NCBI RefSeq assembly: GCF_008011855.1 | Contig: NZ_VOUX01000032.1 | Coordinates: 62,001-126,000, forward strand | DNA: 64,000 bases | Reading direction: 5' to 3' | DNA from: Serratia bockelmannii | GTDB lineage: Bacteria; Pseudomonadota; Gammaproteobacteria; Enterobacterales; Enterobacteriaceae | Part shown: one piece after another, positions 35,625-47,147 of the stretch | Position numbering within the stretch: position 1 is the first letter of the stretch | How the letters are laid out: every line of letters starts with the position of its first letter | Made by a program: the position numbers and the translations under genes | Notes under the pieces: generated by a model | What the model was told of the DNA's origin: nothing | The model's input: only the letters and a program-made list of their open reading frames with translations | Database searches by the model: none

Positions 35625-36461
35625 TTACTCGTCCCGGGCGTTATTCAGCGCCAGCGAGACCGCCAGCGTCTGCGCCAGGCACATCGAAGCCACCTGCGAG
35701 CGGAACCCGTCCACCTGCGCTTCGCGCACCACGAAACAGACGTCGCTGAAGGCGGCCAGCGGGCTGACCTGGCTGTCGGTGATGGCGATCTGCTGCGCGC
35801 CGCGCTTGGCGCCCAATTCCACCAGTTCCACCGCCTCGCGGGCGTATGGCGAATAGCTGATGGCGATCACCACGTCCTTCGGTTTCACCATGCTCAGCTG
35901 TTCGGTGAACATCCCGCCCAGGCCGTCGATCAGAAACGCGCGGCGCTCCAGATGGCGCAGCGCATAGGTGAGGTAGGAAGCGACGCTGAACGAGCGGCGC
36001 AGGCCGATCACGTAGATGTTTTCAGCGTTGTTGAGCAGCTCGACGGCGCGATCCAGCTGCTCGGGAGCGATCTGCATCGCCAGCTGCTGCAGCGCCTGCG
36101 CGTTGACCATGGTGAATACGTTGAGAATCTCCGCCGGCTTCTCTGGCGCGACGTTGTCGTCGGTGGAGGTTTGGCGGAACAGGCGCGCGCGCTCGGTATA
36201 GTTCACCGTCTCTTCCATCAGATGCTGACGGAACACCTGCTTCATTTCGTTGAAGCCGCTGAAACCGAAGGCGTTGGCGAAACGGATCAGGGTGGAAGGC
36301 GGCACGCTGGCCTGTGCGGCGATGGAGGCAACGGTATCGAAAGCGATGCTGTTACTGTTATCCAAAATATAGCGCGCCACCTGTTTCAAACGCTTGCTCA
36401 GCGTTTCATAACGGTGGCGGATCTCGTCCTGTAACAGCGAAAGTTGAGTTGGGTTGTTCAT
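35625..36461 (-). CDS. iolR: RpiR-family transcriptional regulator of inositol genes
   Basis: A 278-residue regulator with an N-terminal RpiR helix-turn-helix (residues 5-80; FDTVASIAAQASVPPSTLIRFANAFGFSGFNEMK) and a C-terminal SIS sugar-phosphate-binding domain (about 130-260; IYVIGLRRSF and VIAISYSPYAREAVELVE). It resembles the Salmonella inositol repressor IolR. It would repress the iol genes until an inositol intermediate, probably a phosphorylated one, binds the SIS domain. It is convergent with iolB and upstream on the same strand of iolC's terminator. A GAAATTTCATTTC repeat in its own upstream region suggests autoregulation. Confidence 0.9.
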   Translation of the reverse strand: MNNPTQLSLLQDEIRHRYETLSKRLKQVARYILDNSNSIAFDTVASIAAQASVPPSTLIRFANAFGFSGFNEMKQVFRQHLMEETVNYTERARLFRQTSTDDNVAPEKPAEILNVFTMVNAQALQQLAMQIAPEQLDRAVELLNNAENIYVIGLRRSFSVASYLTYALRHLERRAFLIDGLGGMFTEQLSMVKPKDVVIAISYSPYAREAVELVELGAKRGAQQIAITDSQVSPLAAFSDVCFVVREAQVDGFRSQVASMCLAQTLAVSLALNNARDE

Positions 36462-36538
36462 CCATTCGGCTCGCAGTGGGGTGAAGGCGCATTGGCCTGA
36501 CGCCTGAAATATTGACAGGGTATTTTAACAGACGGAGC

Positions 36539-36553
36539 GGAAATTTCATTTCC
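36539..36553. promoter_or_regulatory. Candidate IolR operator upstream of iolR
   Basis: GGAAATTTCATTTCC is a near-symmetric 15-bp element 78 bp upstream of the iolR start. Related GAAA/TTTC repeats occur before iolC, iolD and iolA. RpiR proteins bind symmetric sites of this size; the assignment is inference. Confidence 0.5.
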
Positions 36554-36605
36554 TCAAAAAGCGATTTATTCGATCGCACATTGCGCGACTTCACAGAAAA
36601 TGGGC

Positions 36606-36644
36606 AAAAAAATCCCCTTAAAGCGGCGAAATGGCCTTAAGGGG
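36606..36644 (-). terminator. Rho-independent terminator of iolC
   Basis: On the minus strand CCCCTTAA (36644-36637) pairs with TTAAGGGG (36621-36614), followed by a T-run (A-run 36606-36612). It lies 20 bp beyond the iolC stop. Confidence 0.85.
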
Positions 36645-36664
36645 ACGTGAACCTGCTCTCGCTG

Positions 36665-38596
36665 TCAGTGCGTGCCGCCCGACTGTGGACGGTACTGGCG
36701 CCAGAAACCGATCAGCGTCAGGTATTTTTGTTTCACCTGCTCGATCAGGGCCGCGTCGTCGATTTCCCCCTGCAGCCAGCGGCGCGAAGGTTGGCCGAAA
36801 ATAGTGCGGCCGACGGCGAAACCTTTCACCCAGCGCGCATCTGCGGCGGCGGCAAAGCCCGCCTTCAGCACCGCCTCTGGGGAATCGAGCCCCAGGATCA
36901 GCACGCCGCGGCAGTCGGGATCGTAGGCGTCGATCAGCGCGCCGACCTGCTGCCAGTTTTCCGCGCTCAGCGGCGGCAGTTTCCACCAGTCCGGCTGAAT
37001 GCCCAACCGGTAGAAGTGTTCAATCATCTCCAGGTAATAGCGCTCGTCCTTGTCGGCGTTGCCGTCCGGCAGGATCACTTCCAGCAGCAGCTCATGGCCG
37101 GATTTGCAGCAGCCGCGGTAGACGTCGGTGATCAGCTCATCCTGTTCGCGGCGCAGTTCTGCCGCGTCGTGCGGATGATAAAACACCAGGCACTTCACCA
37201 CGTGCTCCTGCGGCCAGTCGATCAATTGCGAACCGATGTTGCCGTGCTCCAGGCGCAGCGGGCGCGAGCTGGGCAGCTCCACCGGCCGGCCAATCCACCA
37301 TCCCTGACCGGTGATTTCGTTCAGCGCCGCCTGCCCGTAGGTGGTGTCGGCCAGAATGCCGCTGTTGCCGTTGAGGCCGGCCTGCGCGGCAGCCTGTTGC
37401 GCCGCCGTTAACAGCAGGGTTTTCAGGCGCGGAATGCGTTCCTCGCTGACGCCGGCTTCGCGCGCCATGTCCGCCAGCTGCTTGCGGTGATCGAAGGCGA
37501 ATACGCACAATTCCGGCCACTGTTGCTTGCGGGTGGTGACCCGGTGCAGGTGATTCAGGCGTGCGTCGCGGTCCGGGCGCGTGACCTGTTGTTCACGCTG
37601 CAGATAGTCATCCAGCTCCCGTTTGGTCGGCATGGCCGGGGCGCAGCCGTGACGCGAGACCACCAATGCGCCGCAGGCGTTGGCGTAGCGGCAGGCCTGA
37701 TCCCAGCCCTCATCGTTCAGGTAGCCTCGCAGCAGGCCGGACATAAAGGCGTCGCCGGCTCCCAGCACGTTCAGCACCTCCACTCGCACACCAGCGTGCA
37801 GCTTCACCTGTTCCCAGTCGTCGGCGATGTCATCTTCGAACACCGAACAGCCCTGCGCGCCGCGCTTGCACACCAGCGTGGCCGCCGTGGCCCGGCGCAC
37901 GTTTTTCAGCGCCGTCAGCGTGTCGGTGCTGCCGCCGGCGATATGAAATTCCTCTTCGGTGCCGACGATCAGATCGAAATGGAGCAGCACCTCTTGCAGC
38001 TCGCGCGTTACCTGATCCGATTCCACAAAGCGGGTTTCGCCGTCGCCCAGCGACGTCAACCCCCACAGCACCGGGCGGTAATCGATGTCCAGCGCGGTGC
38101 GCAGGCCGTGGCGGCGCGCGTATTCCAGCGCCTTCAGCACCGCGGCGCGGGTGTTCGGGTGCGACAGGTGCGTGCCGGTGATGGCCAGCGCGCGCGCGGA
38201 AGCGATATAGGCCTCGTCAATGTCGTCCGGCGTCAGCGCCATGTCCGCGCAGTTTTCGCGGTAGAAGATCAGCGGGAAGGTTTCCTGATCCTTGATGCCG
38301 AGGATCACCAGGCCGGTTAACCGACGTTTGTCGGTGATCAGGCAGCGGGTATCGGCCCCGACGCGCTGCAGCTCTTCGCGCAGAAAGCGGCCCATGTGTT
38401 CATCGCCGACGCGCGCCAGCATGCCGGATTTTAACCCCTGAATGGCGGTGCCGTAGGCCACGTTGCCGGAAGATCCGCCGAGGTACTTGGCGAATGTGCC
38501 GGCGTCTTCCAGCCGCGCGCCGATCTGCTGAGCATAGAAATCGACGGCGATGCGCCCGAGACAAATGACATCAAGCTGTTTTTCTTGTGTAGCCAT
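36665..38596 (-). CDS. iolC: Bifunctional 5-dehydro-2-deoxygluconokinase / DUF2090 aldolase-like protein
   Basis: A 643-residue fusion. Residues 10-330 form a PfkB-family kinase (LGRIAVDFYAQQIG, YLGGSSGNVAYGTA, and GAGDAFMSGLLRGY at 279-292 with the catalytic Asp) that phosphorylates 2-deoxy-5-keto-gluconate. Residues 340-640 are a DUF2090 domain resembling class I aldolases of the LacD type (CVFAFDHRKQL; VVKCLVFYHPHD with candidate Schiff-base Lys468). No separate iolJ aldolase gene is seen in the cluster, so this domain probably cleaves the phosphate. The ATG at 38596 with AAGGAA upstream was chosen over an ORF start 22 codons earlier. It is divergent from iolD. Confidence 0.9.
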   Translation of the reverse strand: MATQEKQLDVICLGRIAVDFYAQQIGARLEDAGTFAKYLGGSSGNVAYGTAIQGLKSGMLARVGDEHMGRFLREELQRVGADTRCLITDKRRLTGLVILGIKDQETFPLIFYRENCADMALTPDDIDEAYIASARALAITGTHLSHPNTRAAVLKALEYARRHGLRTALDIDYRPVLWGLTSLGDGETRFVESDQVTRELQEVLLHFDLIVGTEEEFHIAGGSTDTLTALKNVRRATAATLVCKRGAQGCSVFEDDIADDWEQVKLHAGVRVEVLNVLGAGDAFMSGLLRGYLNDEGWDQACRYANACGALVVSRHGCAPAMPTKRELDDYLQREQQVTRPDRDARLNHLHRVTTRKQQWPELCVFAFDHRKQLADMAREAGVSEERIPRLKTLLLTAAQQAAAQAGLNGNSGILADTTYGQAALNEITGQGWWIGRPVELPSSRPLRLEHGNIGSQLIDWPQEHVVKCLVFYHPHDAAELRREQDELITDVYRGCCKSGHELLLEVILPDGNADKDERYYLEMIEHFYRLGIQPDWWKLPPLSAENWQQVGALIDAYDPDCRGVLILGLDSPEAVLKAGFAAAADARWVKGFAVGRTIFGQPSRRWLQGEIDDAALIEQVKQKYLTLIGFWRQYRPQSGGTH

Positions 38597-39141
38597 ACCC
38601 GTTTCCTTCTGTTTAAGCAAAACTCCGGCGGCGGCCCGAGCGTGGCGCCCTGCAGGAAGCATGTGGATAGTATGGGGAATGAAAATTTCAATTTCAATAT
38701 AGAATGAAATTTACACCCCGAAAATGTGATGCGTTTAAAACATCGACAGGAGAACGGGAAAAGCCGATGAAGCGGCCATAAGACGGCGACCGGGCGCGCG
38801 CAGAAAAGGGGATTAGATCAGGATAAAAGGCTGTCAGCCCGTGTGGTAACGGTTGTTATCGGCCGGTGCGCGGCGCGAAGCCAGTAACGGCTGAATCACG
38901 AGATGAAACGGGCTTTTCATGTAATATGCGATCTTTATCGCAAAATGAAATGTTTCTTCTGTAATGTGATTTTATGAAAAATATATTTGTTTATAATCGC
39001 TTCACGTTTCAGGTTGTCGACTTCGTGAGCAGCGGGCATCGCCTGCTCAAGATAATAGCTGCCGCCGCGTAATACAAACACGGGATTGTCGGCTCGGCGC
39101 GAGCCCTTTCCGGGGCGGCCCTCAATCTAAAGGGTGAGTAA
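38597..39141. promoter_or_regulatory. Divergent control region iolC / iolD with candidate IolR sites
   Basis: A 545-bp gap that carries several GAAA/TTTC repeats: TGAAAATTTCAATTTCA at 38680-38696 and ATGAAATTTACA at 38704-38715 near iolC. ATGAAA-N6-TTTCAT at 38903-38920 and GAAATGTTTC at 38947-38956 lie on the iolD side. Both ends are AT-rich while the middle (38750-38880) is not. The positions suit repression of both divergent promoters by IolR. No ORF is supported. Confidence 0.55.
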
Positions 39142-42137
<2,996 letters not shown>

Positions 42138-42177
42138 TCGGCTTGTCCCCCATACCTACGATTGTAGAGGAGTGACC

Positions 42178-43062
42178 ATGAAGATCGCTTTTGATGTCGA
42201 CGTTATCCGGGATTTGGGCGTGACTAAAATGGTGCAGCAGGTGGCGGACTGGGGCTACAAATACATCGAACAGTCGCCGCACCCGCAGATCAACCCGTTT
42301 TACAAGCATCCGAAGGCCAGCCGCGAAATCATGACGGAGTATAAAAACGCCCTGAAAGCGACCGGCGTGGAGATCTCCTCATTTATCGTGGTGTATCGCT
42401 GGTCCGGGCCGGGGGAAGATCGCCGCCAGGCGGCGGTCAAAAACTGGCGGCGGATGATCGAAATCGCGGTGGAAATGGGCGTGCAGGTGATCAACACCGA
42501 ACTGGCCGGCAACCCCAACGAGCCGGAGATCTGCGAGGAGCTGTGGTATCGCTCGATGGAGGAGCTGCTGCCGATCATCGAGCGTGAAGGTATCCGTATG
42601 GAGATCCAGTCGCACCCGTGGGACTTCTGCGAGCTGAGTAACGAAACCGCCGATCTGGTGAAATCGCTGCGCAGCGACCACGTCAAATACCTCTACAGCG
42701 TGCCGCACACCTTCTACTACGACAAGGGGCAGGGCGATGTGGCCGGCATGTTGCAGTACGCCGGGGACGATCTTTCCCACGTGCTGATTGCCGACACCAT
42801 GAATCACACCAAGCATTGCCGTTATATCGTCAATCCGCCGGGCGTTGACGCCGCGGTGCATCAGCACGTCGGCATCGGCGAAGGTGAGGTGAATTTCGAC
42901 GCCCTGTTCCAGACGCTGCGCGACATGGAATTTGCCAACCGCAGCTTCAAGGCCGGCGGCGAATCGATCATCTGCACCTCGCTGTTCGGCTATCCGGAAA
43001 AGATGCCGAGCCAGGCGGTGGCGACCAGAGAGCGCATCGAAAGAGAGCTGTTGGGCAAATAA
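42178..43062 (+). CDS. Sugar phosphate isomerase/epimerase, IolH-like
   Basis: A 294-residue xylose-isomerase-like TIM barrel: [14 protein letters not shown] and [13 protein letters not shown] with metal-binding acids, [14 protein letters not shown] and [16 protein letters not shown] near the end. The family includes IolH, a gene commonly carried in iol operons whose reaction is not well defined. ATG 42178 with AGGAG six bases upstream was used; the GTG six bases earlier is unlikely. It lies between iolG and iolE, so it acts on an inositol derivative, possibly as an alternative isomerase or epimerase. Confidence 0.83.
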   Translation: MKIAFDVDVIRDLGVTKMVQQVADWGYKYIEQSPHPQINPFYKHPKASREIMTEYKNALKATGVEISSFIVVYRWSGPGEDRRQAAVKNWRRMIEIAVEMGVQVINTELAGNPNEPEICEELWYRSMEELLPIIEREGIRMEIQSHPWDFCELSNETADLVKSLRSDHVKYLYSVPHTFYYDKGQGDVAGMLQYAGDDLSHVLIADTMNHTKHCRYIVNPPGVDAAVHQHVGIGEGEVNFDALFQTLRDMEFANRSFKAGGESIICTSLFGYPEKMPSQAVATRERIERELLGK

Positions 43063-43121
43063 TCTTATTTGGCTCGCCGGCGTCATTTGCACCGGCGGCC
43101 CTCCAAGGACCGAGGCAGACC

Positions 43122-44018
43122 ATGAATAAAGACAACGTGAAATTGGCCATCGCGCCAATCGGCTGGACCAACGACGACATGCCCGATCTGGGCAAGGAAA
43201 ACACCTTCCAGCAGTGCGTCAGCGAAATGGCGCTGGCCGGTTTCACCGGCAGCGAAGTGGGCAGCAAATACCCGCGCGATCCGGCGGTGCTGAAACCGAT
43301 GCTGGATATTCGCGGCATCCAGATCTGCAACGCCTGGTTCAGCACCTTTTTCGCCGACGGCCAAAAAGACAAAACCATCGATGAATTTATCAACCACATG
43401 AATTTCCTGCATGCCATGGGCGCCAGGGTGATTGGCTGCTCCGAGCAGAGCAAGAGCATTCAGGGCACCACCAAAGGCGTGTTCGAAGAGAAGCCGTATT
43501 TCAGCGATGAAGAGTGGCAGCGCGTGGCCGACGGTTACAACGAGCTGGCGAAGATCGCCGCCGGCAAAGGCATGCAGGTGTGTCTGCACCACCACATGGG
43601 TACTGGCATTCAGACTACCGCCGAAATCGATCGCTACATGAGCATGGTCAACGACGACGTTTACCTGTTGTTTGATACCGGGCACGCCTACTATTCGGAA
43701 GGCAGCCAGCAGGCGATGATGGCGATCCTGGAGAAGTATCTGCCGCGCATCAACCACGTCCATCTGAAGGACGTGCGCGATGAGGTGGTGGCGGAAGTGA
43801 AGGCCAACAAGCTGAGCTTCCTCGATGGCGTGAAGAAGGGCACCTTCACCGTGCCGGGTGATGGCGTGATCGACTTCAGGCCGGTGTTCAAGCTGCTGGA
43901 CGAGCGCGGTTACAAGGGATGGATGGTGGTGGAGGCCGAGCAGGATCCGGCGCTGGCCAACCCGTTCGAGTATGCGGTGAAAGCGCGCCGCTATATTCGG
44001 GAAACCGCCGGTATTTAA
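43122..44018 (+). CDS. iolE: myo-Inosose-2 dehydratase
   Basis: A 298-residue TIM-barrel enzyme dehydrating 2-keto-myo-inositol to the trihydroxycyclohexane-dione. IolE signatures are [40 protein letters not shown] with metal-binding His, [21 protein letters not shown] and [10 protein letters not shown]. It is the last gene of the rightward iol operon and is closed by a strong terminator 25 bp later. Confidence 0.95.
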   Translation: MNKDNVKLAIAPIGWTNDDMPDLGKENTFQQCVSEMALAGFTGSEVGSKYPRDPAVLKPMLDIRGIQICNAWFSTFFADGQKDKTIDEFINHMNFLHAMGARVIGCSEQSKSIQGTTKGVFEEKPYFSDEEWQRVADGYNELAKIAAGKGMQVCLHHHMGTGIQTTAEIDRYMSMVNDDVYLLFDTGHAYYSEGSQQAMMAILEKYLPRINHVHLKDVRDEVVAEVKANKLSFLDGVKKGTFTVPGDGVIDFRPVFKLLDERGYKGWMVVEAEQDPALANPFEYAVKARRYIRETAGI

Positions 44019-44042
44019 GCGGTAAGGGTGAATAAAGATCGA

Positions 44043-44067
44043 GGGGCGCTGCCAGCGCCCCTTTTTT
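44043..44067 (+). terminator. Rho-independent terminator of the iolD-iolE operon
   Basis: GGGGCGCT (44043-44050), three-base loop, AGCGCCCC (44054-44061), then six Ts. It lies between convergent iolE and the P1 peptidase. Confidence 0.93.
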
Positions 44068-44079
44068 GATGGCGGCGCG

Positions 44080-45261
44080 TTAGCCGCCGAGCGTTTGCCA
44101 GGTTGCGACCTGGCTGCCTGGCCATGGTGTAGCGGCATGCACGCCACGGGCGATCGCCCGAGCGAGGGTATCCGCCGCCAGCGCGCCGATTTGCAGCACC
44201 GCCAGTTCGCGGCTGCCCTGTACCTCGCGCTGCCCAGTGGACAGGGCGAACACCACGTCGCCGTCAAACGGGCTGTGCAGCGGGCGAATAGCGCGCGCCA
44301 TACCGTCTTGCGCCATGATGGCCACCCGTTTCAACTCCACTCGCGTCAGCGCCAGGTCGGTGGCGATGCAGGCCAGGGTGGTGTTCTTTCTGCCGCCCTG
44401 CGGCTCTTGCACCATCCCGTCTTCACCCTGCGCATGCAGTTGCGCCAGCGCCGCCGCGCCGCCGTTGCCAAATTCACCGTTAATTTCATAAGGCGTCGCC
44501 CAGAAGGCGCGGGTGCCGGGTGCGACCACCGCACCCAAACTGTTGACCGCCACCAGCGCGCCGACGGTAGCGCCGTTGGTGGCCACGATCGACGCCGAAC
44601 CGAGGCCGCCTTTCAGCTTGCCCATGCCGGTCATGGCGCCGTAGCCGGCCCCGACGGTGCCCAGCGGAAAGTCCAGGCCGGCCTTGCCGACCGCCTCGAT
44701 GCCCAACTGGCGATACGGCGGCGTGAGCTGCCAGTTTTTGTCGCCGCCGTTGGCCAGATCGTACAGGCAGGCGGTGGGCACGATAGGGGAGACCGGCACG
44801 CCGGGTGCTGGGCGCAGCGCGTAGCCTTTACCCTGTTGCCCCAGCCAGGCTGCGACGCCATCCGCCGCCGCCAGACCGTAAACCGAACCGCCGCTGAACG
44901 TCAGCGCATCGATGGTCTGTACCAAATTGTCCTCACCGAGCGCGTCGGTTTCCCGGGTGGCGGGGCCGCCGCCGCGCACGTCCACGGCGGCAATCGCCGG
45001 GCTGTCCGGCAGGATCACCGTCGCGCCGGTGCGCACCCGGCTGTCCTGAGCCACGCCGACCTTCAGGCCGGGCACATCGGTAATCAGGTTGCGGGAGCCT
45101 GGGCGCCCGGCGGCGGAAGTTGGCATAGCGGCACCTAATGGGGTGAGAGGAGAGAATATGCCGACGGCGGCGGTCAGGCCGGCCAGCGCGTGTAAAAAGG
45201 TTCGGCGGTTGATATGCAGGGGCCGGCACAGCGGCCCCTGCGGGTGGGGAATATTACGCAT
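44080..45261 (-). CDS. P1 (DmpA/NylC-type) family peptidase with Tat signal
   Basis: A 393-residue N-terminal-nucleophile hydrolase. The start region HINRRTFLHALAGL is a twin-arginine signal, so the enzyme is exported folded. The catalytic segment GGRKNTTLACIATDLALTR contains an Asn-Thr bond (about residues 293-294) at which P1 enzymes self-cleave to free the Thr nucleophile. Upstream GLKVGVAQD, GGSVYGLAAADGVAAWLG and GMGKLKGGLGSAS are also family-typical. The ATG at 45261 overlaps the end of yhhY by 8 bp with a weak Shine-Dalgarno, suggesting coupling. Family members act as aminopeptidases on small amides or as amide hydrolases; the substrate is unknown. Confidence 0.87.
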   Translation of the reverse strand: MRNIPHPQGPLCRPLHINRRTFLHALAGLTAAVGIFSPLTPLGAAMPTSAAGRPGSRNLITDVPGLKVGVAQDSRVRTGATVILPDSPAIAAVDVRGGGPATRETDALGEDNLVQTIDALTFSGGSVYGLAAADGVAAWLGQQGKGYALRPAPGVPVSPIVPTACLYDLANGGDKNWQLTPPYRQLGIEAVGKAGLDFPLGTVGAGYGAMTGMGKLKGGLGSASIVATNGATVGALVAVNSLGAVVAPGTRAFWATPYEINGEFGNGGAAALAQLHAQGEDGMVQEPQGGRKNTTLACIATDLALTRVELKRVAIMAQDGMARAIRPLHSPFDGDVVFALSTGQREVQGSRELAVLQIGALAADTLARAIARGVHAATPWPGSQVATWQTLGG

Positions 45262-45769
45262 CGCCGTGCGGCTGCCCGGAACGCAAACGCGCCATATGGT
45301 AGGCGTCGACCAGCACGCCATCGCGCATGGCATAGGCGCGGCTGGTGCCCTCTATCTCGAAGCCGAACTTGCGGTATAGCGCGATGGCGGCCGGGTTGTC
45401 GGTGAACACCGTCAGTTCGATGCGCTCGATGGCGGCCCAGTTGTCGCACAGGTCGATCATCGCCCGCATCAGGCGGCTGCCGACGCCTTTGCCGTGGTAG
45501 CGCGGATCGACGCCGATGCCGAAGGTGGCGACGTGGCGGCGGCGAACGCGCTGATTCAGCATCACAACCAACTGGCCGGCAAGCTGCCCGTCGATGATGG
45601 CCGCCAGGTTATGCGTGCCCGGTTCGGGATTGGCGAGTCGCTTCTGCCAGGACTCGACGGACGGTAGCGGGAGCTGCAGCGTATCGCGGTAGACGGGCGT
45701 CTGCGAATAAAGATGATGCAGGGCTTGCGCATCCGTTGTTTCCACGTGGCGTATCACGATCTCGCTCAT
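45254..45769 (-). CDS. yhhY: GNAT N-acetyltransferase YhhY
   Basis: A 171-residue acetyltransferase matching E. coli YhhY from MSEIVIRH to VDAYHMAR. The acetyl-CoA-binding loop is VDPRYHGKGVGSRLMRAMI (motif A) and motif B is VFTDNPAAIALYRKFGFEIEG. The ATG at 45769 has AAGGAG seven bases upstream; upstream in-frame codons have no homology. E. coli YhhY acetylates amino-acid-like substrates and was linked to detoxification. As in E. coli, it lies opposite the ryhB - yhhW interval. Confidence 0.94.
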   Translation of the reverse strand: MSEIVIRHVETTDAQALHHLYSQTPVYRDTLQLPLPSVESWQKRLANPEPGTHNLAAIIDGQLAGQLVVMLNQRVRRRHVATFGIGVDPRYHGKGVGSRLMRAMIDLCDNWAAIERIELTVFTDNPAAIALYRKFGFEIEGTSRAYAMRDGVLVDAYHMARLRSGQPHGDA

Positions 45770-45878
45770 GTCGCTGCTCCTTTTGCTTACCGGTTGAATA
45801 ACCTCTGAATTTATCCGTTTACTGCCTTGAGTCAATATTATTTCAACGGGTCAAAAAAAACGCTTTACAGGTGCGAAT

Positions 45879-45897
45879 GATAATGATTATTATTGCG
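45879..45897. promoter_or_regulatory. Fur box in the ryhB promoter
   Basis: GATAATGATTATTATTGCG matches the 19-bp Fur consensus at 14 positions and overlaps the predicted -10 region and start of ryhB; a TTTACA at 45864-45869 could be the -35. In E. coli ryhB is directly repressed by Fe-Fur, and this site fits that control. Confidence 0.85.
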
Positions 45898-46006
45898 ATG
45901 CGTTCCGGGGAGGGCATCAACCCTTGATACTCTCGCTGCGAAGGCACGACATTGCTCACATTGCTTCCAGTGTTTACTTAGCCAGCTCGGGTGCTGGCTT
46001 TTTTTT
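45895..46006 (+). ncRNA. ryhB: Iron-responsive small RNA RyhB
   Basis: The core GCACGACATTGCTCACATTG (45944-45963) and the following CTTCCAGTGTTTACTTAGCC are nearly identical to E. coli RyhB. A terminator GCCAGC-loop-GCTGGC with eight Ts (45981-46006) follows. The gene lies between yhhY and yhhW exactly as in E. coli and directly after a Fur box. The 5' end is placed at GCGATG (45895), where E. coli RyhB also begins GCGAT; the total of about 112 nt is longer than the 90 nt of E. coli because the 5' part (45901-45940) differs. RyhB represses iron-using proteins together with Hfq under iron starvation. Confidence 0.93.
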
Positions 46007-46158
46007 GCCCTTTTTTCAGCCGTTTCCGCTTTCAACAAATCCGCTGCCCATCCGCTGTTTCATTCCATCGAAATTTTTGAACAGAGGCATAAGTTTTTTA
46101 CGCTTTCTTATTCTGCTGGCAGGACTAGACTGTAAAAAAACATTGAGGAGAGTTGAAT

Positions 46159-46854
46159 ATGATTTATGTACGTAAAGCGGAAGACCGCGGCCACGCCAAT
46201 CATGGCTGGCTGGATAGCTGGCACACCTTCTCATTTGCCGATTACTACGATCCGAACTTTATGGGATTCTCGGCGCTGCGGGTGATCAACGAAGATATGA
46301 TCGATGCAGGGCAGGGTTTCGGTACTCACCCGCATAAAGACATGGAAATCCTGACCTACGTGCTGAGCGGCACGGTGGAACATCAGGACAGCATGGGCAA
46401 CAAGGAGCAGATCCAGGCCGGTGAATTCCAGATCATGAGTGCGGGCACCGGGGTGCGTCATTCTGAGTACAACGCCAATCAGGATCGTCCATTGCACCTG
46501 TACCAGATTTGGATCATCCCGGATCAGGTCGGGCTTGAGCCACGCTACGAGCAGCGCATGTTCGACGCGCCGCAGGGCCGTCAGCTGGTGCTGTCGCCGG
46601 ATGCGCGTGACGGCTCGCTGAAGGTGTTCCAGGATATGACGCTGTCGCGTTGGGCGCTGAATAAAGGCGAGCAGGGGGAATGCCCGATCGCCGCCGGCCG
46701 TCGCGTTTGGATCCAGGTGGTGCGTGGCAAGGTCTCGGTCAACGGCCAGACCGCCGGCATCAGCGACGCGTTCGCAGTGTGGGATGAATCGGCGCTGACG
46801 ATCCAGGCCGACGAAGAGAGCGAAATCCTGCTGTTCGATCTGCCGCCGGTGTGA
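46159..46854 (+). CDS. yhhW: Pirin family protein YhhW (quercetin 2,3-dioxygenase)
   Basis: A 231-residue bicupin of the pirin family with the same length as E. coli YhhW and very high similarity: RGHANHGWLDSWHTFSFADYYDPNFMGFSALRV and GFGTHPHKDMEILTYVLSGTVEHQDSMGN. The metal-binding His/His/His/Glu set lies in HPHKDMEI and GVRHSEYN. E. coli YhhW shows quercetinase activity in vitro; the natural role is unclear. The start at 46159 has GAGGAG upstream. It follows ryhB on the same strand. Confidence 0.95.
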   Translation: MIYVRKAEDRGHANHGWLDSWHTFSFADYYDPNFMGFSALRVINEDMIDAGQGFGTHPHKDMEILTYVLSGTVEHQDSMGNKEQIQAGEFQIMSAGTGVRHSEYNANQDRPLHLYQIWIIPDQVGLEPRYEQRMFDAPQGRQLVLSPDARDGSLKVFQDMTLSRWALNKGEQGECPIAAGRRVWIQVVRGKVSVNGQTAGISDAFAVWDESALTIQADEESEILLFDLPPV

Positions 46855-46868
46855 TTAAGCGGTAAATA

Positions 46869-46895
46869 TCAAGGGCTCACGGTGTGAGCCCTTGA
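46869..46895. repeat. Inverted repeat copy 1 (yhhW-gntR gap)
   Basis: Perfect 12-bp arms TCAAGGGCTCAC and GTGAGCCCTTGA around a three-base centre, 14 bp after the yhhW stop. There is no T-run, so its value as a terminator is doubtful. The core is repeated almost exactly at 47034-47056. Confidence 0.75.
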
Positions 46896-46989
46896 GGTGA
46901 GTGACTCGCCTGCCGACGTTGCCTGACTTAACGCCGGCAAAACATATAAAAACAAGGAAAATCAATTTATTGATTTTCGGCTGATCGTC

Positions 46990-47024
46990 ACAAAGGGGGA
47001 GAAACCACGCTTTTCCCCCTTTGT
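46990..47024. repeat. Long inverted repeat (yhhW-gntR gap)
   Basis: ACAAAGGGGGAGAA and TTTTCCCCCTTTGT form 14-bp arms (one G-U pair in RNA) around ACCACGC. It is a second, unrelated hairpin in the same gap, without a T-run. Confidence 0.7.
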
Positions 47025-47033
47025 CTGCGTATG

Positions 47034-47059
47034 AAGGGCTCACGATGTGAGCCCTTTTT
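47034..47059 (+). terminator. Inverted repeat copy 2, terminator-like (yhhW-gntR gap)
   Basis: AAGGGCTCAC-GAT-GTGAGCCCTT (47034-47056) runs into TTTTT (47055-47059), a good Rho-independent terminator for transcripts coming from yhhW. It shares 22 of 23 bases with the hairpin at 46869-46895, apart from its flanks. Confidence 0.75.
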
Positions 47060-47147
47060 GCGTTGGCCGTCGCATAACCGACAATATCGGCCCGCCGTTT
47101 TTTTTGCTAAAATGACTGCCCATTCACGGTTAGTCAGTTCATTGATA

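Noticed and set aside
45893-46135. 80-codon ORF on the plus strand after yhhY
   Set aside because: It overlaps RyhB and its terminator; the RNA gene explains the conservation.
46869-47059. CRISPR-like repeat pair
   Set aside because: Only two copies, each a self-contained hairpin, with no regular spacers or cas genes.
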